Assembly: GCA_018334095.1 (NCBI GenBank)
Contig: JAGXTE010000059.1
Span: 1 to 64,000, forward strand
DNA from: Nitrosarchaeum sp.
Lineage (GTDB): Archaea; Thermoproteota; Nitrososphaeria; Nitrososphaerales; Nitrosopumilaceae
Length of the DNA stretch: 64,000 bases
Direction: 5' to 3'
Shown here in pieces: positions 18,838 to 28,106 of this stretch. The stretch's first letter is position 1. Every line of letters begins with the position of its first letter. The notes beneath the pieces were generated by a model. That model saw nothing but the letters and a program-made list of their open reading frames with translations. It was not told the DNA's origin and ran no database searches. Both the position numbers and the translations under genes were made by a program.

Positions 18838-19467
18838 CTAAGTGTATTTTAGAACTATATCTTCAATAACGTCTGCAACATCAACACATCTATCAGATGC
18901 AGTTTCCATTGTTTCGTAAATATCTTTTAATTTAATTATGTGAATTGCGTCATCGCTTTCAAATAATTTTTCAATTGATTGTCGATACAAGTCATCAACG
19001 GTATGCTCAATTTTACTTGTAGTTCTGCAATGCAGTATCATATCTTGAGCATTTTTAATATTGTTTAATTTTGATACAATATATTGGACTTCTTTTGTTG
19101 CGTTGACTAATTGGGTTGCCATTTCTAGAGCAAATGGAGGAGTAGTAGTGATTTTATAACTATGTGTTCTTGCAGAAATTCCATCCATAAAATCAATCAC
19201 ATCGTCTATTTTTGAGGCTATTCTTTGCATATCCTCACGATCTAAAGGAGTGATGAATGTTTTATTTAATTCAGCAAAAATATCACGAGTAAGAACATCA
19301 GCTTCGTTTTCAAGTCGTTTGATTTTTGCATGTTGGTCCACATTACTAAGATCTGAAAACAATACAACTAGTGCTTCTGCAGTTTCAACTGCTTTTTTAG
19401 CTAAATTATCTAGAATCAATAAAATTTCTTTATCATTTGATTTTATCCATGAAAACATGTGTCCCAT
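18838..19467 (-). CDS. DUF47 family PhoU-like protein, Pit accessory
   Basis: An all-helical 209-aa protein of the DUF47/TIGR00153 family, related to PhoU. Recognisable parts are ALVVLFSDLSNVDQHAKIKR, ENEADVLTRDIFAELNKTFI, PLDREDMQRIASKIDDVIDF, and a C-terminal DRCVDVADVIEDIVLKYT. The acidic E/D-xxx-D clusters are metal-binding sites in PhoU relatives. Genes of this family typically sit directly before pit and are thought to regulate the permease. It is the first gene of this four-gene operon. Confidence 0.92.
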   Translation of the reverse strand: MGHMFSWIKSNDKEILLILDNLAKKAVETAEALVVLFSDLSNVDQHAKIKRLENEADVLTRDIFAELNKTFITPLDREDMQRIASKIDDVIDFMDGISARTHSYKITTTPPFALEMATQLVNATKEVQYIVSKLNNIKNAQDMILHCRTTSKIEHTVDDLYRQSIEKLFESDDAIHIIKLKDIYETMETASDRCVDVADVIEDIVLKYT

Positions 19468-19582
19468 GAATCCAATGTAAAGGGGTGGATGTTAAAACTG
19501 TTATCTAGACAATACATAAAATTTCTAGATCTACAAATATTTTCATGAGTTAATATATTAAAAAATAATTAAAAAATGATCG

Positions 19583-20248
19583 TTAATTTTGTTCAGTTTT
19601 TGTATGTGATGCAATTCTTTCATCGGTTGGACGATGTTTGCCAGTAACAATGTAATTAATTGCATCACTCATAAATACAGCATGATCGCCAATTCGCTCC
19701 AAATATCGCAACAAAAGGGCTTCAGCAAGTGCACATCTAGTATTAGTAGATTCTATGAGTTTTGGTAATCTTTCACGATAAATTCTATCGATAAATTTTT
19801 CATCTTCTCTAATTTCAATAGCTTTTCGTATATCTAATTCAGCAAATGATAAAACAGCTTCTTTGATCATGTGTTTTACTTTTTTTGTAGATTCAACAAG
19901 TGATGCATTGGTGCATTCAGAGACGTCACCAAATAAATCTCGAACAAGAGTGATATCGTAAGCATACCTTCCAAATCTAGAAAATGCGTATGAAATTTCT
20001 GTAGATGAACGAATTAGTCTAAAGTCATCTGCAACAGGCTGATATTTTAATAGCATATCAAATGTGAGATCTTCTACTTCAAAGTATTTTGCACGTATAG
20101 AATCAGATAATTTGAGAACCTGTTCTTTTGTATTAGTACCTGTCAGATACGAATCAATAGCCATAGAGATGGATTCAATTACCATATCTCCCATTTCAGA
20201 CATGATAAATGACAATTTATGTAGCGATGGATCTATTAAACGAGTCAA
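19583..20248 (-). CDS. phoU: Phosphate uptake regulator PhoU
   Basis: It links Pst transporter activity to phosphate signalling. The 221-aa helical protein carries two PhoU repeats, with the block RSSTEISYAFSRFGRYAYDI in the first and RCALAEALLLRYLERIGDH near the end. The start TTG lies immediately after the pstB stop (TAATTG), so it is translationally coupled to the Pst ATPase. An internal ATG at 20203 (MSEMGDMVIES) is an alternative start. Confidence 0.92.
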   Translation of the reverse strand: MTRLIDPSLHKLSFIMSEMGDMVIESISMAIDSYLTGTNTKEQVLKLSDSIRAKYFEVEDLTFDMLLKYQPVADDFRLIRSSTEISYAFSRFGRYAYDITLVRDLFGDVSECTNASLVESTKKVKHMIKEAVLSFAELDIRKAIEIREDEKFIDRIYRERLPKLIESTNTRCALAEALLLRYLERIGDHAVFMSDAINYIVTGKHRPTDERIASHTKTEQN

Positions 20249-21082
20249 TTAACCAAAGTGTCCTTGCACATATTTTGCGGTTAGTTCGTCTTTAGGATCT
20301 GTGAATAGTTTCTTTGTTTCACGAAATTCTATTAGATCACCTAGATACATAAATCCAGTATAATCTGAAACACGTATTGCTTGTTGCATATTATGAGTTA
20401 CAATGATAATAGCATAATCTTTTTTTAATTCTGTAATTGTTTCTTCAATTTTTTGAGTAGCAATTGGATCAAGTGCTGACGCTGGTTCATCCATCAATAG
20501 CACTTCAGGTTGTATTGCAAGTGCTCTAGCAATACAAAGACGTTGCTGTTGACCACCAGATAATTCAATTGCAGATTTTTTTAGATCATTTTTTACTTCA
20601 TCCCATAGATAAGCCATCTTCAAAGAATCCTCAACAATTTCATCTAGAATTCGTTTATCACGAATTCCATTTAGTCGAAGTCCTGCAGTTACATTATCAA
20701 AAATAGACATTGTTGGAAATGGATTTGGTTTTTGGAAAACCATTCCAACTTTTCTTCTATGATAAATTGGATCAATATCTTTTGAATAAAGATCAATATC
20801 GTCAATCATGACTTTACCTGTAACTTTAGCATTTTTTGTCATATCGTGCATTCTGTTCAAACATCGAAGAAATGTAGTTTTTCCACAACCAGATGGACCG
20901 ATTAATGCTGTAACAGATTTTTCTTTAAATTTCATTGTAACGTTTTTCACAGCGTCTATACCGTCATAACTTACTGTAACATTTTCTGCGATCATTTTGT
21001 ATTTCGATTCAGCAGATTTCGAGTCGATATTAGTAAGATTAGATGTCTCCATATCAGTTGGTTTTGTACTCAAGGCAGTCAT
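20249..21082 (-). CDS. pstB: Phosphate ABC transporter ATPase PstB
   Basis: The motor ATPase of the high-affinity phosphate importer. Walker [10 protein letters not shown] at residues 62-70, Q-loop [16 protein letters not shown] (a PstB hallmark), signature LSGGQQQRL, Walker [14 protein letters not shown], and switch histidine in [10 protein letters not shown]. An N-terminal extension of about 30 residues precedes the usual start of the family. It follows pstA by 21 nt and touches phoU. Confidence 0.97.
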   Translation of the reverse strand: MTALSTKPTDMETSNLTNIDSKSAESKYKMIAENVTVSYDGIDAVKNVTMKFKEKSVTALIGPSGCGKTTFLRCLNRMHDMTKNAKVTGKVMIDDIDLYSKDIDPIYHRRKVGMVFQKPNPFPTMSIFDNVTAGLRLNGIRDKRILDEIVEDSLKMAYLWDEVKNDLKKSAIELSGGQQQRLCIARALAIQPEVLLMDEPASALDPIATQKIEETITELKKDYAIIIVTHNMQQAIRVSDYTGFMYLGDLIEFRETKKLFTDPKDELTAKYVQGHFG

Positions 21083-21103
21083 TTTATAACATTTTTCCTT
21101 TGT

Positions 21104-22006
21104 TTAATCAAATTTCTGAAGAAAGTATTTTTTTTTATTTGCAAAATAATATCGAATTCCTAAATTAATTCCAAGTATAATCATAATCAAAACCAATGCA
21201 GCTCCCCATCCCTGAAGTTGAGCACTATCATAAGGCAACAAAGAAAGCCTCCATATTCTCAAAGGTAAAGCATCCATCGGAGTATCCATACTGCTAAAGA
21301 ATTGACTGCTTCCAAGAATTGTCATAATTAATGGAGCTGTCTCGCCACCGATTCTAGATACAGATAATAAAATTCCAGTAACCATTCCACTTTTTGCAGC
21401 AGAAATCACAATTCTAAATGTGATAATCCATTTTGTAAGTCCCAATGCAGTTCCAGCTTCACGGTAAGTTGTAGGTACCATTTTCAATGACTCTTCAGTA
21501 GTTCTTGCAACAATAGGAAACATAATCAAAGACAGGGCAAATGCTCCAGCCCAAACTGAGAAATGACCAAGAACTAAAACAATTATTAAAAATGCAAAGA
21601 TTCCAAGAATAATCGATGGAAATTCCATAAAAACATCATTAAAGAAGCGAACAGATTTTGCAAGCTTGTTGTCGCCATATTCAGAAAGAAAAATTCCAGA
21701 CATTACACCAATTGGAACCCCAATCAAACTAGATAGCCCTATAATTATCAGAGTTCCTTGAATTGCTGGTCCGATTCCTCCTTCTCCAGAACCCACAGAT
21801 CCAGGAGTGTCAGTTAAAAATTCAATACTGATTGCAGTTATTCCATTTTTGAATACCTCAACTAAGATACTGCCTAATGGGATAATCGCAATGATTACAC
21901 ACGAAAAAACAATTATCCGTACAATCTTATCTACAAGTAATCTTTTTGCAACATTTTGTTTGAATAAAGAACGATACTCTTGCCTTCTATTTTGAATTGA
22001 ACTCAA
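21104..22006 (-). CDS. pstA: Phosphate ABC transporter permease PstA
   Basis: Inner-membrane permease with six hydrophobic segments. The coupling-helix block EESLKMVPTTYREAGTALG and the following SRIGGETAPLIMTILG are typical of PstA. Length is 300 aa. Its start overlaps the pstC stop by 4 nt, and it is followed by pstB. Confidence 0.95.
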   Translation of the reverse strand: MSSIQNRRQEYRSLFKQNVAKRLLVDKIVRIIVFSCVIIAIIPLGSILVEVFKNGITAISIEFLTDTPGSVGSGEGGIGPAIQGTLIIIGLSSLIGVPIGVMSGIFLSEYGDNKLAKSVRFFNDVFMEFPSIILGIFAFLIIVLVLGHFSVWAGAFALSLIMFPIVARTTEESLKMVPTTYREAGTALGLTKWIITFRIVISAAKSGMVTGILLSVSRIGGETAPLIMTILGSSQFFSSMDTPMDALPLRIWRLSLLPYDSAQLQGWGAALVLIMIILGINLGIRYYFANKKKYFLQKFD

Positions 22007-22974
22007 TTATTTATTGCACCTTCTTTAATTTTTAACATTCTTGTTACAAGCAAATGAGCAATGACATTAATCACAATGGCAATTAACAGAAGAATTAATC
22101 CAATCCCAATTAGTGCAGGCATATGAATAGACGCAGGTGATGCTTCAACGAATTCATTTGCAATAATACTAGACATGGTTTGACTCGGACCAAATAGCGA
22201 TGACGGGATTGCACCAATTCCAGTTGCGTTTCCAATTAGCATTGTGACTGCCATTGTTTCACCTACAGCTCTGCCAAGACCCAGGATAGAAGCTCCTATC
22301 AGACCTGTTTTTGAATATGGAAATATTGCAAGTTTGAACATCTCCCATTTTGTTGCACCAAGCATGTAAGCTGCTTCTTTTTGTTGTTGAGGAACTGCCT
22401 TCATTATTTCACGAGATACTGCTGAAACAGTTGGGATTATCATGATTGCAAGTATAACACTTGCAGTTAGAATGTCCAATCCATATGGATTACCAGAAAA
22501 TAACCAAATATTATCTCCAAACGCATTATGTATTGGAGTTTCAAACCAATCTCGAAAATAAATTCTAAAAACATACAATCCCCATAGACCATAAATTACA
22601 CTGGGAACTGCAGCTAAAAGTTCTACTAAAAATCCTAGTGGCGCACCAATTTTTGGCGGTGCATCTGAAATAAACATTGCAATTCCAATACTTAGAGGAA
22701 CTCCTATCATCATTGCAATTGCGGATGTGGTCAGAGTGCCCAAAATATACGGCAAAGCACCAAATGATTCTCTTCCCTCAACTGCGTTCCAATCAGTTTT
22801 TGTGATAAATGATAGTCCTTCCTCTTCCCAAACAGGATATGATTCTGAGACTAGTTGGAATGCGATCAATACCACTACCACCAAAACATACGTTCCAGCA
22901 GCTGTAGCTCCGATCTTGAATATTTTATCTGAGATTACTTTTCTTTTTTTTAAATTCAGATTTACTTTATTCAC
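22003..22974 (-). CDS. pstC: Phosphate ABC transporter permease PstC
   Basis: Partner permease of PstA. It has six membrane segments, the EAAYMLGATKWEMFKLAIFP coupling helix and the GLGRAVGETMAVTMLIG block that defines PstC. It starts at GTG 22974, with an AT-rich box (ATATGTAAAT) about 23 nt upstream. It is the first gene of pstC-pstA-pstB-phoU, and the shared TTCTATATAGT element lies 62-72 nt upstream, between it and the divergent regulator. Confidence 0.95.
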   Translation of the reverse strand: MNKVNLNLKKRKVISDKIFKIGATAAGTYVLVVVVLIAFQLVSESYPVWEEEGLSFITKTDWNAVEGRESFGALPYILGTLTTSAIAMMIGVPLSIGIAMFISDAPPKIGAPLGFLVELLAAVPSVIYGLWGLYVFRIYFRDWFETPIHNAFGDNIWLFSGNPYGLDILTASVILAIMIIPTVSAVSREIMKAVPQQQKEAAYMLGATKWEMFKLAIFPYSKTGLIGASILGLGRAVGETMAVTMLIGNATGIGAIPSSLFGPSQTMSSIIANEFVEASPASIHMPALIGIGLILLLIAIVINVIAHLLVTRMLKIKEGAINN

Positions 22975-23035
22975 GCTGTTTTGATGTAAAATTTACATAT
23001 CTAACATATCACCATACTTTACAGGATGATCATAA

Positions 23036-23046
23036 TTCTATATAGT
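23036..23046 (+). promoter_or_regulatory. Shared TTCTATATAGT element, pstC / AbrB-PhoU divergent promoter
   Basis: The 11-mer is found exactly at two other promoters of the phosphate cluster (25837-25847 and 27277-27287, on the minus strand). Here it lies 62-72 nt before the pstC start and 45-55 nt before the divergent regulator start. The core CTATATAG is a perfect palindrome. It is too far upstream to be the TATA box of a leaderless pstC mRNA, so I read it as a candidate Pho operator. Confidence 0.55.
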
Positions 23047-23090
23047 TCGTAAACTAAATTGTAATTAGGAAAAATTCGATAATATAAGCA

Positions 23091-24134
23091 GTGAAAATAA
23101 CTGAAAACACCAAACAAACAAGGAAAATACAGTTGAGTGGGGGTTCCACATACATAATATCATTACCAAAAGAATGGGTAGAGGAATTAAAAATTAAAGT
23201 TGGGGAAAATGTGACTGTAGTAAAAAACTCAAATGAATCATTAACACTATTTCCAAGAGAACATAGTAATGACAAAAATGAAACTATAGCGATCATAAAC
23301 TCCAGTCAAAAGGATTCAGGAGAATCAGTTAAACGAAAAATTATTGCAGCATATCTTGCAGGATACAAAACTATTCGGATAAAAACCAAAGGAATGAAGA
23401 TTCCTACAGAACATTCCAGAAGCGTACGTGATCTAGTTCACTCATCTATGATAGGTACAGAGATTGTGGAATCCAGTTCCGATGCAATAACGATTCAGAT
23501 TTTAACTAGATTGCCAGAATTATCATTTGAATCTGCATTAAAAAGAATGTATCTAATGGCAACTAACATGGTAAAAGAATCAATAGAAGCATTAGAAGAA
23601 ATGGACATTCCGCATGCAGATGAAATTATCAACATGGATGATGAGGTAGATAGATTTGGACTGTACATGCGACGAAATTTAGTCTTGGCAGTTGAAAATC
23701 AAAGTGTACTTGAGGATATGGGATTAAAACGACCATCAGACTGTCTTGAATATAGAACCATAGTAAGCAAAATAGAAAGAATAGGAGATCACGCAAGTCT
23801 AATTGCAAAGAGAATTAAATTTGTTGAAGATGAAATTGATTCAAAAATTATAATTAAAATTAAAAAATTATCTGAAAAAGCCCTACAAGTTTTTGAAGAT
23901 GCAATTACCGCGGTTCAAAATCATGATTTTCAAAAAGGGGAAAATGTTACAGAGAGCATAAGTCAAGTGATTAATGAAGAAAAAGAGATAATGGCAAAAA
24001 TCAAAGATGCTGAAAAAAATTCCACGGTAATTAAATTTGTTTTAGAAGACTTGAGAAGAATTGTAGAATATTCTGGTGATATTGCAGAAATTGCAATCGA
24101 TGAGAACATTCAAAGTATCATTTCTAAAGAATAA
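23091..24134 (+). CDS. AbrB-PhoU fusion, probable phosphate transcription regulator
   Basis: Residues ~5-50 (RKIQLSGGSTYIISLPKEWVEELKIKVGENVTVV) have the SpoVT/AbrB swapped-hairpin DNA-binding pattern. The rest is two PhoU-type helical repeats, with MYLMATNMVKESIEALEEMD and YRTIVSKIERIGDHASLIA. Archaeal proteins of this architecture are presumed to sense Pst/phosphate status and bind promoter DNA. It starts at GTG 23091 and is divergent from pstC, so it is the best candidate to bind the TTCTATATAGT element. Binding is inferred, not shown. Confidence 0.9.
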   Translation: MKITENTKQTRKIQLSGGSTYIISLPKEWVEELKIKVGENVTVVKNSNESLTLFPREHSNDKNETIAIINSSQKDSGESVKRKIIAAYLAGYKTIRIKTKGMKIPTEHSRSVRDLVHSSMIGTEIVESSSDAITIQILTRLPELSFESALKRMYLMATNMVKESIEALEEMDIPHADEIINMDDEVDRFGLYMRRNLVLAVENQSVLEDMGLKRPSDCLEYRTIVSKIERIGDHASLIAKRIKFVEDEIDSKIIIKIKKLSEKALQVFEDAITAVQNHDFQKGENVTESISQVINEEKEIMAKIKDAEKNSTVIKFVLEDLRRIVEYSGDIAEIAIDENIQSIISKE

Positions 24135-24182
24135 AACAAATACAAACAGTTTAATAAAAAAAATAAAAAGAATGGAGAAGAT

Positions 24183-25754
24183 TTATTGTTTTACAGTAAA
24201 TCCAACTCGCCATGAATCTGTATTTTTTAAATCAAGAGTGCTTTGATTCTGTGCTTTTTCAGATACATTCATTGCTTCAAAAGAGGGATTTGATGGACGA
24301 TATCCAGTGCATTCAAAGTTGTAAGTGCCAACTAAGGCAAATCCATTTGCACCCATATATCCTTCTTCAGCATTAAAAGAAGTATCTGCATCATAGCTAG
24401 ATACACGACATTGATCATAGTCGTACGTTTTGACTAATTTACCGTTGTGCATTATATTCACATCCACTGAAAACAAACCTTGATAATCTGAACCTGCATT
24501 GGAGCGTGTTCGTATTAGATCTACGACTTTATACAAAATCGGAGTATCACCAACAACCCCTTGTAATTGGAACGAAGGAGTTAGTCGATTGATTTTTTGG
24601 CTGTTCTTTATATCTGTTGAAGATGTTTGTTTGAAAAATGGAAAATTGATAGTTTCCTGTTCACCATTCCCCAATGTGATTGTAGCAAATGCCTGAGTCA
24701 TTCCACCCATCATATAAGGATTGGAGTGAACAGTATTTTCACTTGGATAATTTTTTGTAGTTAATCCAGCACATGTTACAGTTATGTCTTCAACAATTGC
24801 AAACCCGCTTTTTCCAGTGTAACCCTCTTCTTTGTCAAATAATGTATCTACTTTGTATTCCTCTATTCGACAATCAGAATATTTTAGTGTTCTAAATGTC
24901 TTAGAATCATTTGCAAAATCTACATTGACTTGAAAGTCATCATTGTATAACGATGACTGACCTGCAACTTTTTTTGCTTTTTCAATTGCATTATCTAACA
25001 GTTTATGAGGTTTCACAATTCCTTGAACTGTAAAGCTTGGACGGTCCTTTGATTTTTCGTCAAACCCAGTATTTAGTTTAAAGACTGGAAAATCTATTCG
25101 TTCAGCACCATCATTAAAATAAAATGTAGCATAAGAATGAACGTCTTCAGCTAATTTTTGGGAATTTTTCCCATAATCAACAAGGTTGTTTTGTGAATAC
25201 GTGTTTCTATCATACTCGTTTGTATGTGTTTTCTGGACTATACCCATACAATCAAAGTCAATCACATTAATGATTGCAAATCCAGTTTTTGTTGTTGTAT
25301 AACCTTCTGCGTTATCCAATACAGTATCAGTAGTGGAGCCACTCACTTTACAATCAACATAATGAAGATTTTTTTGAACTACTCCACCTTTGATTAAATC
25401 AACATCAACCATGAATTTTTTATAGTTATATTCTGTGGTAGATGGAGCTAATCTGAAATCATATTCTTGATCCATAGCTTCATTGAGAAGTGGATAGTCC
25501 GCAACAATTCCTTGTAATTGGAATTCAGCGGAAGAGTTTGCAACATAAGATGTGGTCATTTTAAAGACTGGAAAATAAGTTTCTTCTACTCCATCTCTAA
25601 ATGTGAATGTTACTTTGGCATATGTATCTTCAACCATTTTATAATTGGTTATAGATACAGCAAATGCTTCATTTGCTGAAACAGTTATTGATGTAATTGC
25701 AAATATTGCAATCACACTTAATGTCGTCATAGCTATTGCGTTTTTTGTATTCAT
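24183..25754 (-). CDS. Secreted triple-repeat protein of the phosphate cluster
   Basis: A signal peptide (ALTTLSV-like hydrophobic stretch, residues ~8-32) precedes three repeats of roughly 160 residues. Each repeat has the pattern F-x-D/N-G-x-E-x-x-x-F-P-x-F-K, then FxLQGIV with P-L-L, then a paired C...C near Y-x-x-C-R/K-V and DCMG/TCAG/ECTG. I do not recognise a named family. TATA (TTTATACTC) is centred 26 nt before ATG 25754, and TTCTATATAGT lies 83-93 nt upstream. It lies between pstS and the pst regulator, so a phosphate-responsive surface protein is likely; binding or enzymatic activity is unknown. Confidence 0.85.
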   Translation of the reverse strand: MNTKNAIAMTTLSVIAIFAITSITVSANEAFAVSITNYKMVEDTYAKVTFTFRDGVEETYFPVFKMTTSYVANSSAEFQLQGIVADYPLLNEAMDQEYDFRLAPSTTEYNYKKFMVDVDLIKGGVVQKNLHYVDCKVSGSTTDTVLDNAEGYTTTKTGFAIINVIDFDCMGIVQKTHTNEYDRNTYSQNNLVDYGKNSQKLAEDVHSYATFYFNDGAERIDFPVFKLNTGFDEKSKDRPSFTVQGIVKPHKLLDNAIEKAKKVAGQSSLYNDDFQVNVDFANDSKTFRTLKYSDCRIEEYKVDTLFDKEEGYTGKSGFAIVEDITVTCAGLTTKNYPSENTVHSNPYMMGGMTQAFATITLGNGEQETINFPFFKQTSSTDIKNSQKINRLTPSFQLQGVVGDTPILYKVVDLIRTRSNAGSDYQGLFSVDVNIMHNGKLVKTYDYDQCRVSSYDADTSFNAEEGYMGANGFALVGTYNFECTGYRPSNPSFEAMNVSEKAQNQSTLDLKNTDSWRVGFTVKQ

Positions 25755-25802
25755 TGATGAAGTAAATTAATCAGAGAGTATAAACCAGATCAACATTTTA
25801 TA

Positions 25803-25847
25803 CATATAGAACATAATGATAGATAGTTGTCGTAATACTATATAGAA
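25803..25847 (-). promoter_or_regulatory. Full and partial TTCTATATAGT elements upstream of secreted triple-repeat gene
   Basis: On the minus strand a full copy of TTCTATATAGT lies at 25847-25837 and a near copy, TGTTCTATATG, at 25813-25803. The full copy is 83-93 nt before the start at 25754, and the partial copy 49-59 nt. Spacing to the start codon differs between the three phosphate promoters by about 10-11 nt steps (62, 73, 83), i.e. about one helical turn, as expected for a protein-binding site on the same DNA face. Confidence 0.5.
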
Positions 25848-25953
25848 CAAAAATAGAAATAAAAAAATTTAAGATGTTAATGCTAAATCTTAAAAATATA
25901 ATTATAAAAATAAAAACATGAAGACATAATTACAAAAAAAGAAAAAGAAAAAA

Positions 25954-27204
25954 TTAGATTTTGAGAATACCTTCTGAAATAAGATATTGTAGTCCTTTGA
26001 TGTAGTCATCATCTGTGATCAAGCCATCTGCCCACCACTTTGCATTGTTTCGAATCCAGTCTGGAAGTTTTGAACTTGGTTTTGCAGAACCTCCATTCCA
26101 AAGAACTTCACCGTCATATGTAACGCGTGATAATCCTTTCTTATCCAAATCTATAACTTGGTTAGGTAGAGGAGCATATAATAGACTAGATGAAAATTGT
26201 TGTCCATCAGTTATCATCCAATGAATCATGTGGATTATGGCTTTTGCTTCATCTTTACTCTTTGTCACTTTTGCTAGATCTTCATATACAAGAAGATATG
26301 AGAAACTTGCAATAGGATATGAGTTAGGTCCAGGTGCATTCACAATAGATACTGCAGACCAATCTGCTTCTGCTGCTGGAAGTTTAGATATTATTCCAGC
26401 TGCGGCATTACTAATAGTATCTATAGTTGGTTCAACGAAATTAGTTTTGTCACCGTTTTGAATGTGTGCAAAAGACATTCCAGTTTGGAATGCATATGCT
26501 AATTCAACATAACCTATAGAATACTTTGTGGATTTTACTATTCCTGAAACTCCTTCATTTCCTGCAGCAGCTAAACCTGTTGGCCAAGGAACAGATTTTC
26601 CTTTTCCAACTTGTTTATCCCAACCATCAGGATCAATTTTTGAGAGATAGTCAGTAAACACAAATGTTGTTCCAGATCCATCTGAACGGTGTGCAACCAA
26701 AATTTCTTTTCCAGGAAGATTAAGTTCAGGATTAATATCTTTAATGGCAGGATCATTCCATTTAGTAATCTTTCCCATAAAGATATCTGAAATTATCTTT
26801 CCAGTTAATTTCAATCCGCTATTTGGTATTTCAGGAATATTGTATACCACTGTAACTCCACCAATAGTTTCAGGTATATGGAGCGTTTTTGGAGCTAATT
26901 CTCTTTCACTAGAAGTCAATGGTGCATCAGATGCTGCAAAATTCACAGTCTTCTCAATGTGTTGTTTTACTCCACCTCCACTACCAATTGACTGATAGTT
27001 TAGGTTCACGTTGTCAAAATCATTGTGATATTCAACTCTCCATAAATCAATCAAAGGAAATGGAAATGTTGCACCTGCTCCATTAAGATTGTATGTCTTA
27101 TCAGAACTAGGAACATCGGGGGCTGTTGCGGCATTTGCACTTAGTGGTGCCATAATAGCAACTATAGTTGCGATCATAAGCAATGATGTTTTCTTTGTTA
27201 TCAT
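25954..27204 (-). CDS. pstS: Phosphate-binding protein PstS with C-terminal WWADG module
   Basis: The extracytoplasmic receptor of the Pst importer. It has a signal peptide (residues ~1-26), then NGAGATFPFPLIDLW, the SGGGVKQH phosphate-binding loop, ASDAPLTSSE and RSDGSGTTFVFTDYL. The last 40 residues (PDWIRNNAKWWADG...GLQYLISEGILKI) are a thaumarchaeal module also present twice in the protein at 31765. It may act in surface retention. TATA (TAAATAAAT) lies about 24 nt before ATG 27204, and the shared Pho element 73-83 nt upstream. Confidence 0.96.
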   Translation of the reverse strand: MITKKTSLLMIATIVAIMAPLSANAATAPDVPSSDKTYNLNGAGATFPFPLIDLWRVEYHNDFDNVNLNYQSIGSGGGVKQHIEKTVNFAASDAPLTSSERELAPKTLHIPETIGGVTVVYNIPEIPNSGLKLTGKIISDIFMGKITKWNDPAIKDINPELNLPGKEILVAHRSDGSGTTFVFTDYLSKIDPDGWDKQVGKGKSVPWPTGLAAAGNEGVSGIVKSTKYSIGYVELAYAFQTGMSFAHIQNGDKTNFVEPTIDTISNAAAGIISKLPAAEADWSAVSIVNAPGPNSYPIASFSYLLVYEDLAKVTKSKDEAKAIIHMIHWMITDGQQFSSSLLYAPLPNQVIDLDKKGLSRVTYDGEVLWNGGSAKPSSKLPDWIRNNAKWWADGLITDDDYIKGLQYLISEGILKI

Positions 27205-27276
27205 TGAAGTATCATATTTCGTAATTTATTTAGCAATGACAATAATAGATTACGAAAAAACAATATCACTCCATGG

Positions 27277-27287
27277 ACTATATAGAA
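27277..27287 (-). promoter_or_regulatory. Shared TTCTATATAGT element upstream of pstS
   Basis: An exact minus-strand copy of the 11-mer, 73-83 nt before the pstS start and about 50 nt beyond its TATA box. The position suits an activator or repressor acting upstream of the basal promoter. Confidence 0.5.
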
Positions 27288-27312
27288 ATCATATGTTTAT
27301 TTTTATATGATT
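27287..27312 (-). terminator. Inverted repeat between ABC-2 operon and pstS
   Basis: AATCATAT (27287-27294) and ATATGATT (27305-27312) form a perfect 8-bp inverted repeat with a 10-nt T-rich loop. It begins 9 nt after the stop of the ABC-2 permease gene and directly precedes the Pho element of pstS. It may help end ABC-2 transcripts or be part of the pstS regulatory region; archaeal terminators usually rely on T-runs, so the call is weak. Confidence 0.3.
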
Positions 27313-27320
27313 AAATTATG

Positions 27321-28106
27321 CTAAAATGGTTTGTTTACTTCTCTTGTAAAGACATAACTTGCCAAACCAATCATCACTAAAACAAACACAGCAATTACTC
27401 CAATACTTAAGAATGCAGAAATTCCTCCTTCAGAAACGCCTGTCATCATCTCTCTAACAAGCAAAACGGTATATGTTACAGGATTGAATTTTGCTATAGT
27501 TGCCAACCAATCAGGCAGTAATTCAAGAGGGAATAGGGCTGGACTCAACATGAATAGAGGCATTCCAAGAAAATTAATCACTCCCCAAAAAGTCTCCTGA
27601 GACTTTGCAGTTGCAGCGACTATTACAGAAATTCCAGAAAATCCTAGAGAAAATAATATCACAATTGCCATAATTGGTGCAATCATAAACAGATTAGGAA
27701 AACTTACACCAATTGCCAAAGCAATTCCGATAATAAGACTAGATTGCATTGCAGAAATTAAAGAGATGGCAGACATTTTTCCCAAAGCAATAGAGGAACG
27801 TGAAATGGGAGATGTCAATGCCTTGTTCATAAACCCATACCGTCTATCCCACAAAGTGTTGACTCCGCCAAAAATACTAGTAAAAATTGCAGTTAGCACA
27901 ATTACACCTGGTGCCATAAATTCAATGTATTCTCCATCAAATCCAACAGATTGGATCAATGGCTGAGTTCCAGAAAAAGTATTACCAATTACAATAATCC
28001 AAATCGCAGGTTGAATTAATCGAATCAAAACTCCGCTGCGAGATTTTTTGTATCTTTTGAGCTCTCTCCAAAATACAGTATAGGTATCATACATCAAAGA
28101 ATTCAT
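27321..28106 (-). CDS. ABC-2 type transporter permease
   Basis: A 261-aa membrane protein with six hydrophobic segments, of the ABC-2 export permease family. The conserved FGGVNTLWDRRYGFMNKALT region and the late PALFPLELLP...NPVTYTVLLVREMM block support this. It overlaps its ATPase gene by 4 nt, forming a two-gene exporter. The substrate is unknown; relatives export drugs, polysaccharides or lipids. Confidence 0.93.
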   Translation of the reverse strand: MNSLMYDTYTVFWRELKRYKKSRSGVLIRLIQPAIWIIVIGNTFSGTQPLIQSVGFDGEYIEFMAPGVIVLTAIFTSIFGGVNTLWDRRYGFMNKALTSPISRSSIALGKMSAISLISAMQSSLIIGIALAIGVSFPNLFMIAPIMAIVILFSLGFSGISVIVAATAKSQETFWGVINFLGMPLFMLSPALFPLELLPDWLATIAKFNPVTYTVLLVREMMTGVSEGGISAFLSIGVIAVFVLVMIGLASYVFTREVNKPF

